Shown here one piece after another: positions 1 to 5,018 of a DNA stretch of 5,018 bases; position 1 is the first letter of the stretch, and the number at the start of each line of letters is the position of its first letter. The notes under the pieces were generated by a model. It made no database searches, had not been told where the DNA came from, and worked only from the letters and a program-made list of their open reading frames with translations. Origin of the DNA: Chloroflexota bacterium (GTDB lineage: Bacteria > Chloroflexota > UBA5177 > JANWHV01); the NCBI GenBank assembly GCA_025450255.1, contig JANWHV010000299.1, positions 1 to 5,018 on the forward strand, written 5' to 3'. Made by a program: the position numbers and the translations under genes.

Positions 1-1269
1 CCGCACGATCGGCCAACGTCGCGGGTACCGTCATACGAACAGCCGACAGTACAGTCACCCGCCTACACGCCGCCTGCGTACGGCTCCTATACCCATACAC
101 AGCGGCTGTCCGCGCCGCCTCGTCAAAACATTCGCTCGAAGACCGTAGCCGGTATCGCCACGCTCAGCCTTCTGCTCGGTGGCGCCGCCGGAGCGGGCGC
201 CGGCGCGCTTGTGGCGCACAATCAGTCCAATGCCTCTTCAGCGGACCAGGTATTGCAGCAGTCGCCGGTTTCGCAGACCGCGCGCGTGGTTTCCAATGAC
301 GTGAGCTCGCTGACCGTCAAGGTGGTGCAGCAGGTTGGCCCCGCCGTGGTGAGCGTGCTGAACAGCCAGCAGCCGCAAAGCGGCCTTTTCGGCGCCACCC
401 AGTCGACGAGCGCCGGCTCCGGCATCATTATCGACACAAATGGCTATATTCTTACCAATTACCATGTGATCGACCAGGCGCAGAACCTTAAAGTCACCTT
501 CGCTAACGGCACGACCGCGTCCGCCACCCTGGTAGGTAGCGATTCCTCCAACGATATCGCCGTTATTAAGGTCAATGTGAAAGTTCCGGCCGTAGCCCAT
601 TTCGGCGACAGCCAGGTGGTACGTCCCGGCGAAACCGTGCTCGCGATCGGCAACGCACTGGGAAATCTGCAGAATACCGTTACCGAGGGCATCGTCAGTG
701 GCCTTGGTCGCAGCCTGCCAAACGGCAACGATCCTACCGGCGCCTCGTTTCTGCAAAATCTCATTCAGACCGACGCGGCGATTAACCACGGCAACAGCGG
801 CGGACCGCTCGTCGATCTCGGCGGGAACGTGATCGGCATCAACACCGCGGTGGTCCGCGGCACGGGAAACACGAGCGGGATGCTGCAATCGGCGGACCAG
901 GCCGAGGGCCTCGGCTTCGCCATTCCCAGTGATACCGCCAAGGCAGCGGCCGACCGCTTGATTTTCCACACGCCCAGCCCATATCTTGGCGTCGAGTACC
1001 GGCCGATCACGCCGCAGGTTTCAAGCGCCAGCGGCTTGCCGGTTGGCGCGCGCCTCCTGCTGATCGGCAAGGGTTCGCCGGCCGCGCGCGCCGGTCTCAA
1101 GACGAACGATGTGGTTACCGCCGTGGGCGGGCAGCAAATCGACGATCAGCACGACCTCAAATATATGCTCGACACCTTCCATGTCGGCGATTCAGTCAAG
1201 CTCACCGTATTCCGGAGCGGTAGCACCCATACCATCACCGTGCAACTCGGTAAACGCCCAGCGCCATAG
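1..1269 (+). CDS. HtrA/DegP-like membrane-anchored serine protease with one PDZ domain (5' partial)
   Basis: Trypsin-fold S1C protease of the HtrA family, expected to degrade or process misfolded proteins outside the cytoplasmic membrane. The frame is open from base 1, so the gene starts left of the window. Window codons 1-47 are a Pro/Tyr/Gln-rich tail ending in basic residues. Codons 48-72 (nt 142-216) form a hydrophobic Ala/Gly/Leu membrane segment. The protease domain follows, with a complete catalytic triad: His in TNYHVI (nt 463-465), Asp in SSNDIAVIKV (nt 553-555) and Ser in GNSGGPL (nt 796-798). A single PDZ domain runs from PYLGVEY (about nt 982) to the C-terminus and contains GSPAARAGLKTNDVV. 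The GTG at 211 lies at the outer end of the membrane segment, and starting there would delete the anchor. The motif before the serine reads INHGNSGGPL where INPGNSGGPL is usual. Domain order matches DegS-like and actinobacterial or chloroflexal HtrA proteins. Family call is very secure; substrate is unknown. Confidence 0.95.
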   Translation, partial: PHDRPTSRVPSYEQPTVQSPAYTPPAYGSYTHTQRLSAPPRQNIRSKTVAGIATLSLLLGGAAGAGAGALVAHNQSNASSADQVLQQSPVSQTARVVSNDVSSLTVKVVQQVGPAVVSVLNSQQPQSGLFGATQSTSAGSGIIIDTNGYILTNYHVIDQAQNLKVTFANGTTASATLVGSDSSNDIAVIKVNVKVPAVAHFGDSQVVRPGETVLAIGNALGNLQNTVTEGIVSGLGRSLPNGNDPTGASFLQNLIQTDAAINHGNSGGPLVDLGGNVIGINTAVVRGTGNTSGMLQSADQAEGLGFAIPSDTAKAAADRLIFHTPSPYLGVEYRPITPQVSSASGLPVGARLLLIGKGSPAARAGLKTNDVVTAVGGQQIDDQHDLKYMLDTFHVGDSVKLTVFRSGSTHTITVQLGKRPAP

Positions 1270-1332
1270 CCGGACAGGCGGATTGAGAAGCCCGCGCGCG
1301 ATCAGAATGATTTTATCCGGTAACTTCGGTAC

Positions 1333-1368
1333 TGGAACCCCAACGGCGCGATGGCCGTTGGGGTTCCA
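1333..1368. terminator. Perfect 15-bp inverted repeat between convergent genes, probable shared terminator
   Basis: Arms 1333-1347 and 1354-1368 are perfectly complementary (15 bp, starting TGGAACCCC on the left) around a 6-nt loop, GCGATG. The hairpin lies 63 bp after the protease stop and 3 bp beyond the end of the grpB stop codon on the opposite strand. Only a short, interrupted T-run (ATATTT) follows on the plus strand. The minus-strand side has no clear T-run close to the stem. Position and stem strength support a bidirectional terminator or a 3'-end stabilising hairpin; the weak T-tracts keep the call below certain. Confidence 0.65.
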
Positions 1369-1371
1369 TAT

Positions 1372-1929
1372 TTACCGCCCCGTCGCCAGCCGCTCACTCT
1401 CCGCCACGATAAACGCGGCCTTCCGCTCGGTGTATTGCCGCCCGTCGGCTATTCCCCTGGCCAGAATGACGCGCTTGGCATCCACATAGCGTGCCGCAAG
1501 CAGCGGGTCGGTCCGCAGAGCCTCGCGAAAGGCAAGCAGCGCCCTGGCCTCCGCCGTATCCTCCCGCACGACATGCGCATGCACGTGATACGTCGTGCCG
1601 TCATATACGTAGGTCCCCACGCGCATTGGCCTGCTCTCGGGAAACGGCATGCCGTAGACCTGCCGCTGGAAGCCGATCGCGTCAAGCGCGTCCCGCGTGC
1701 TTTCAAGCTCGCCCTCGGCATAGAGCACCACCAGATCGACGATGCCCTTGCCCGCGCAGCCCGGCACCGCCGTGCTGCCGATGTGCTCGACCCGCGCGGT
1801 GGGGCGGCTCGCCGCGATCAGCGCCGCGACCTCGCGCGCGACCACGTATGCCCGCTCGTCATGGGGAAGGCATGCAACCGGTTTCAGTGTGTACGGGCCG
1901 ATGGGCGATTTAGACTCGTGCGTCGACAT
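1372..1929 (-). CDS. GrpB family protein (nucleotidyltransferase-fold, UPF0157-type)
   Basis: A 185-residue protein, the normal length for the GrpB family (PF04229), which has a nucleotidyltransferase-like fold. No biochemical role is firmly established. The family signature is at residues 49-68: HIGSTAVPG, then Lys61 and Asp65 in GKGIVDLVV. Typical GrpB proteins read close to HVGSTAVPGLAAKPIIDI here. The His-rich strand YHVHAHVV at 114-121 and the C-terminal pattern Y-x3-K-x2-F-I (residues 166-174) also fit. The ATG at 1927-1929 has no strong Shine-Dalgarno; GTGAGCCGGA is all that precedes it. It starts 41 bp after the herA stop on the same strand, so read-through from herA or translation from a shared message is plausible. 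The gene ends against the hairpin at 1333-1368. A specific substrate cannot be inferred. Confidence 0.9.
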   Translation of the reverse strand: MSTHESKSPIGPYTLKPVACLPHDERAYVVAREVAALIAASRPTARVEHIGSTAVPGCAGKGIVDLVVLYAEGELESTRDALDAIGFQRQVYGMPFPESRPMRVGTYVYDGTTYHVHAHVVREDTAEARALLAFREALRTDPLLAARYVDAKRVILARGIADGRQYTERKAAFIVAESERLATGR

Positions 1930-1970
1930 TCCGGCTCACGTCAATCAGGCGCGGTTACCGCGATTCCACG

Positions 1971-3713
1971 TTATTCAAAGGAGTCCGCCAACGGGTCACG
2001 CTCCGCCGCCCCAGGCCGTGATGTCTCGCGCCAGGCCCCACCCGGACGCATCGCCGCGAAAAATGCCTCATCGTATTCCCGTGTCCTTACCACCACCGGC
2101 ATCGGCACGGCGTGGCCCAGAATCAGCGCCTGCTTTTTGCTGTCGAGACTGGAGAGTACGGCGCGCAGATGCTCGGCGCCGCTTACCCCCGTAAATACCG
2201 CCTTGATATCGTTCTCCTCGGTGAGCAGCGCGGTGAGACGTGTTCCCAGTTGCGACGCGACCTCCGGGTCGATTCCGCTCGGCCGCTGATCCACGACGAG
2301 CAGGGTAACATAGTATTTCCGCATCTCGCGCGCGATCGTGCCGAAACTCGTGCTCTTCGCCACCCGTGGATTGAGAAACTTGTGCGCTTCCTCGATCACC
2401 AGCATCAGGCGGCGCGGCTCATCCCGCGCACTCTTGGTCAGCAGATACGCTTCCGTCTTCCGCACCCACTTATCATAAATCTGTCGCGTGATGATATTCG
2501 CCACCAGCATATACACCAGCGGCCGGCGATAGCGGCCAAACTCCAACACCACGTGCTGGCCCTTCTCCAACCAGGCTACCAGCTCCTCCAGTTTGTCCTC
2601 GCCCATGCCGAGCGAAGGCTTGATGAATCCCAGGTCCTTGAATTGCGCGAGCTTCCGGTAGACCGCCGCCAGCGACCCCTTATGTCCGCCAACCGAGTCC
2701 GCGACGTTCTCGAACGCGGCCGGTTCGGTATTCAATAGCTCCGATAGCCAATCCTTGCCCCACTGGTTGCGCAGCAAATAGCACGTATCCTGCATGCCAC
2801 TGGAAAAATCGAGTTCATCGGAGAGCAGCGCGATGTCCTCGATCTCAATTTGGTTGAGGCCGATTGTGAGCGTTCCATCCACCGTCACGCCGCGCGCCCG
2901 CGAGCTCTCGGGGTCGATAGTGTAGACGTGGACTTTCGATCCGAACAGCCTCCGCAACCCCGGCAACACGCGTCTCTGCCCTACCCCTTCCTCGCTCTGC
3001 GTCTCCCAGCCGTACTCGGAGTGCATGTCGAAGACCAGGGTGGAGGCGATGTCGCCCTTGATCATGCCCGCCAACAGCAGCCGGGTCAGGAACGACTTTC
3101 CCGTTCCCGATTTGCCGAATACGCCATTGCTCCGCTCGGCGATACGCTCCAGGTCCAGGCACACCGGAATATCCATGTTCAGCGGCATGCCAATGGCGAA
3201 ATGGCGCGCGTCCTCCGCGCCGAAGACATACGCGAAATCGCCCGCGGTGGCATCGTACACCGGCGAGAAATGCACCGGAATCGTGCGCACCGGCTCGAGT
3301 GAGCGCGCGGCGTCGGATCCCTGGCCGTTCAATGTCTCCACCGCCTGCTCTCGCGGCAGCATCAGCATCGGCTGGATTGAGACCGCGCCGAACGTCGCGA
3401 TGTCCTCGAGCATCTCCGCTATGAGCGGGTGCGCGCGGTCCGGCGCGTCCAGCAGCGCGCGTTCGTTCGCGGCGCCCAGCTCCATGTCGGTGACCAGGCA
3501 GAAAAAGCGGTTTTCCTGGCCCTCGATCACCACGAATCGCCCCACCCGCATGTCCTCTACCGTGGTGCCGTGCTCCAACCTGAGTTGCAAGCCCTTGAGC
3601 AGCGAGCCCCGCGTAATCATGCCCAGTGGCGGAGCCGCCCCCTCCGTGACGCGTCCGTCTGCCTCGGCGGGCAAGACGGAAAAGCGCGCGGGCAGACGGG
3701 CAAACTCGTTCAT
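1971..3713 (-). CDS. herA: HerA-type hexameric DNA translocase ATPase
   Basis: A 580-residue FtsK/HerA-superfamily ATPase. Family members form hexameric rings that pump double-stranded DNA and work with the nuclease NurA in DNA end resection. An N-terminal HAS-barrel occupies roughly residues 28-90, including GMITRGSLLKGLQLRL and VGRFVVIEGQENRFFCLVTD. The Walker A motif GKSGTGKS is at 200-207, with Lys206. FDMHSEYG at 228-235 is typical of HerA. Walker B LMLVIEEAH spans 436-444 with Glu441/Glu442. The region REMRKYYVTLLVVDQRPSGIDPEV (462-485) carries the sensor Gln476 and candidate arginine fingers Arg462 and Arg465. The last 25 residues are polar, Pro/Gly-rich and probably disordered. The ATG at 3711-3713 overlaps the stop of the upstream gene by 4 bp and has a strong Shine-Dalgarno. 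Transcribed after nurA and the HAS-barrel gene. All ATPase motifs are intact, so it is probably active. Family call is secure; archaeal-style resection activity here is inferred. Confidence 0.95.
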   Translation of the reverse strand: MNEFARLPARFSVLPAEADGRVTEGAAPPLGMITRGSLLKGLQLRLEHGTTVEDMRVGRFVVIEGQENRFFCLVTDMELGAANERALLDAPDRAHPLIAEMLEDIATFGAVSIQPMLMLPREQAVETLNGQGSDAARSLEPVRTIPVHFSPVYDATAGDFAYVFGAEDARHFAIGMPLNMDIPVCLDLERIAERSNGVFGKSGTGKSFLTRLLLAGMIKGDIASTLVFDMHSEYGWETQSEEGVGQRRVLPGLRRLFGSKVHVYTIDPESSRARGVTVDGTLTIGLNQIEIEDIALLSDELDFSSGMQDTCYLLRNQWGKDWLSELLNTEPAAFENVADSVGGHKGSLAAVYRKLAQFKDLGFIKPSLGMGEDKLEELVAWLEKGQHVVLEFGRYRRPLVYMLVANIITRQIYDKWVRKTEAYLLTKSARDEPRRLMLVIEEAHKFLNPRVAKSTSFGTIAREMRKYYVTLLVVDQRPSGIDPEVASQLGTRLTALLTEENDIKAVFTGVSGAEHLRAVLSSLDSKKQALILGHAVPMPVVVRTREYDEAFFAAMRPGGAWRETSRPGAAERDPLADSFE

Positions 3714-4342
3714 GGGGTCTCCTCCATACTGGTCAAGAGCTCGAGTACCGCTTTCAGCCGTTCATAGTCACCGGCAAGCAGGCGGGCGACGGCACGGCCC
3801 GACCCTACGAGAAAGTCGCGGTCCGCGCCGTGCGCGCGATACCCACAGCCAATCGATGCCGCAATCAGATCCTCGGCATTCTCTACTCCCGATCGCAACA
3901 CGAAGCGCAGGTAGGAAAGATCCTTGAAAAAGGCTGCCGCTACGTCCGTATCCGCCGGCCATACGCGCTCGTGTACGCGTGGCGGCATCGGCGGCACCCG
4001 CTGCACCACCGTGCCCGTGTCGCCCGCATAGCCCACCAGCAGGCAGGTGAACGTGGTGCGCAGCACGTGGGCTAGCTGCGGTTGCCGCGCGTAGACGTCT
4101 TCGGCCTCGCCCTCCGCCGTGCCCCAGGCCATGGCATGCCGGCCGGGCTCAATCGCCCCGGTCTCGGTCCCCGCGCACAGGCCGAAATACACGCCGTTCC
4201 GCGGCGCGGGCGCCACCAGCAAGCTGCCGAACGCCGGGCTCTCGTTCAGCCGGTAGCTCTGTGCCACGAACGTCGTGGTGGCAACCGCTATCACCTCGCC
4301 TACCGCCGGACCGTGCATCTCCACCGCTGCTCCCTCTTCCAT
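3710..4342 (-). CDS. Stand-alone HAS-barrel-like protein of the HerA-NurA operon
   Basis: A 210-residue soluble protein without signal peptide or membrane segment. Residues about 14-65 (GEVIAVATTTFVAQSYRL, then FGSLLVAP and VYFGLCAGTETGAIEPG) look like the beta-rich HAS-barrel found at the N-terminus of HerA. A conserved-looking segment QPQLAHVLRTTFTCLLVGY follows at 88-105, then a proline-rich linker (RVPPMPPRVHE, 115-125). A mostly helical C-terminal part spans about 133-206. No Walker or nuclease motif is present, so it is not an enzyme of the HerA or NurA type. The stop overlaps the herA start by 4 bp, indicating translational coupling. The upstream frame has no other start before an in-frame TGA, so the ATG at 4340-4342 (GGAG-like site only 2 nt away) is the longest possibility. 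The ATG at 4316-4318 (residue 9), with GAGGGAG about 11 nt upstream, is a credible alternative. Likely a HerA/NurA partner or loading factor; this role is inference. Confidence 0.78.
   Translation of the reverse strand: MEEGAAVEMHGPAVGEVIAVATTTFVAQSYRLNESPAFGSLLVAPAPRNGVYFGLCAGTETGAIEPGRHAMAWGTAEGEAEDVYARQPQLAHVLRTTFTCLLVGYAGDTGTVVQRVPPMPPRVHERVWPADTDVAAAFFKDLSYLRFVLRSGVENAEDLIAASIGCGYRAHGADRDFLVGSGRAVARLLAGDYERLKAVLELLTSMEETP
3719..3725 (-). promoter_or_regulatory. Shine-Dalgarno of herA inside the upstream gene
   Basis: On the minus strand GGAGGAG lies 5 nt before the herA ATG, an almost ideal anti-16S match. It also forms codons for the Met-Glu-Glu near the C-terminus of the HAS-barrel protein. 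Together with the ATGA overlap (3710-3713) it fixes the herA start and indicates coupled translation of the two proteins. Confidence 0.85.
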
Positions 4343-4438
4343 GCTCCGCCCGATCGGTTCAGCGCCCGCGTTCCCGGGCCGGCTTCTCTCCCCTTGCCAC
4401 CCACCCCATCACAGCTCATATGTCGGCTCGTCATGCGG
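4343..4438 (-). other. Intercistronic gap between nurA and the HAS-barrel gene
   Basis: This 96-bp gap carries no convincing promoter: no -35/-10 pair at normal spacing was found by eye. No terminator hairpin with a T-run is visible, so read-through from nurA is likely. Its transcribed strand is purine-rich in the middle, with the G-run cluster GGGGTGGGTGGCAAGGGG at 4390-4407. The frame of the downstream protein is closed by TGA within this gap, so the gap is not a missed N-terminal extension. Confidence 0.5.
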
Positions 4439-5018
4439 TCAGACGGCCCGCCGATCCTTGCTCAACCGCTTCCCCGAGACCGCCGCGTGCAGATCCTGGC
4501 TGTGCAAGGCGTCAAGCACCAGTTGGCGGAATGCCTCCCGGCCGGCGCCGTGGATCACCGCTTGCTCGTGCGCCTCCATCAGCACCACCGGATAGCCGCG
4601 CCCGCGACGGCACTGGTCCAGCACCACCGCCAGCACTGTATCCACCAGTCCAGCCTCCGCCACCCAGATCGGCAGCTCCAGGCGTGCCATCTCGTCGTCC
4701 AGCCTCATATAGCAAAAGACAATCTCGTCCCCAGGCGCGTAAAGCTTGAGCACCGGCGAGAGGCTGCGAAAGAGCCCCGTCACCTCGCCGGGGCGCAGAT
4801 GCGCGAAGAGGTCACGATCGGGCAAGACACGCATCGCCTCGCACAACCGGTCAGTCCTGCCGCGGCATCGCACGCAGCCGGCCTGCCCGCCACGGTCGCA
4901 ATCCCGCGCCGCCAGCAGCGCGGCCGTATTCGCCACTTCGCGCGCGTTTGGCCGGCTGATGTAACTGCACACCGGGACCCTGGCAGCCCTGAACCGAGCC
5001 AGCGACGACGTGAAGCGC
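4439..5018 (-). CDS. nurA: NurA-family 5'-3' nuclease, C-terminal part (5' partial)
   Basis: The C-terminal 192 residues or so of a NurA nuclease; the frame stays open to base 5018, so the start lies beyond the right edge. NurA is an RNase H-like, Mn-dependent nuclease that docks on the HerA ring to resect DNA ends. Recognisable family segments are VPVCSYISRPNAREVAN (about nt 4934-4978), LPDRDLF, an amphipathic strand ARLELPIWVAE, and the C-terminal signature LDQCRRGRGYPVVLMEAHEQAVI (about nt 4553-4621). The latter contains the conserved histidine (nt 4568-4570). The N-terminal catalytic acidic residues are outside the window and cannot be judged. A GTG at 4970-4972 is an internal Val codon, not a start, because the family motif begins upstream of it. 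Four cysteines between 4841 and 4900 have the spacing C-x7-C-x2-C-x7-C, possibly metal binding. First gene visible in the nurA - HAS-barrel - herA operon. Confidence 0.88.
   Translation of the reverse strand, partial: RFTSSLARFRAARVPVCSYISRPNAREVANTAALLAARDCDRGGQAGCVRCRGRTDRLCEAMRVLPDRDLFAHLRPGEVTGLFRSLSPVLKLYAPGDEIVFCYMRLDDEMARLELPIWVAEAGLVDTVLAVVLDQCRRGRGYPVVLMEAHEQAVIHGAGREAFRQLVLDALHSQDLHAAVSGKRLSKDRRAV

Noticed and set aside
211..213. GTG as the start of the HtrA-like gene
   Set aside because: The same frame is open to base 1 and encodes a cytoplasmic tail plus a membrane segment expected for this family; the GTG falls at the end of that segment.
238..969. Minus-strand open frame of 243 codons
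   Set aside because: Antisense to the HtrA protease domain, whose catalytic motifs are intact; no recognisable motif in the shadow protein.
1936..1947. TTGACG-like -35 box before grpB
   Set aside because: A -10 box at normal spacing would fall inside the grpB coding sequence, so it cannot drive the annotated start.
1950..1962. Inverted repeat CGCGG-TTA-CCGCG between herA and grpB as a terminator or operator
   Set aside because: The stem is only 5 bp with a 3-nt loop, no T-run follows on the minus strand, and such palindromes are common in GC-rich DNA.
1351..2289. Plus-strand open frame of 312 codons
   Set aside because: Antisense to grpB and the 3' end of herA. Its protein is Arg/Pro/Ala-rich with no recognisable domain, and the opposite strand encodes two clear families.
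2112..2738. Plus-strand open frame of 208 codons
   Set aside because: Lies opposite the ATPase core of herA; explained by GC-rich codon bias.
3025..3927. Plus-strand open frame of 300 codons
   Set aside because: Spans antisense of herA and the HAS-barrel gene; Ser/Arg/Pro-rich low-complexity composition and no known domain.
4261..4749. Plus-strand open frame of 162 codons
   Set aside because: Antisense to the nurA C-terminus and the intercistronic gap; very Pro/Arg/Ser-rich, typical of a shadow frame.
1372..5018. A HerA-based anti-phage system of the HerA-SIR2 or HerA-DUF4297 type
   Set aside because: The partner nuclease shows classic NurA C-terminal motifs and no SIR2 or DUF4297-like effector is present; no mobile or defence-island genes are visible.

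Overview
The window is GC-rich (roughly 60-65% by eye) and densely coding. It holds the 3' part of a plus-strand gene facing a minus-strand block of four genes. The combination of a membrane-anchored HtrA protease with a Pro/Tyr-rich cytoplasmic tail and a nurA - HAS-barrel - herA gene order suggests a bacterium of the Chloroflexota or a similar deep-branching lineage. That assignment comes from remembered family resemblance, not from a search.

Left part (1-1371). An HtrA/DegP-type serine protease gene (S1C protease plus one PDZ domain) runs in from the left edge and stops at 1269. The reading frame is open from base 1 and encodes a cytoplasmic tail and a membrane anchor before the protease, so the GTG at 211 is not the true start. 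The 102 bp after its stop hold a perfect 15-bp hairpin (1333-1368), which lies four bases from the stop of the converging minus-strand gene. It probably serves as the end signal for both transcription units.

Minus-strand block (5018 down to 1372). In order of transcription: nurA (5' end beyond the right edge), a stand-alone HAS-barrel-like protein, the hexameric DNA-translocase ATPase herA, and a GrpB-family (nucleotidyltransferase-fold) gene. The HAS-barrel gene and herA overlap by 4 bp (ATGA), and a strong Shine-Dalgarno sits inside the last codons of the upstream gene. HerA and NurA form a translocase-nuclease machine that resects DNA ends in archaea and is also found in some bacteria. The extra HAS-barrel protein between them is the least described part and is a candidate third subunit or adaptor. 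grpB follows herA after 41 bp with no convincing terminator, so it may be co-transcribed, but nothing in the sequence ties it functionally to DNA end processing.

I saw no tRNA, rRNA, CRISPR array, insertion sequence or phage gene. The many other long open frames are antisense shadows caused by the GC-rich codon use of the five real genes.
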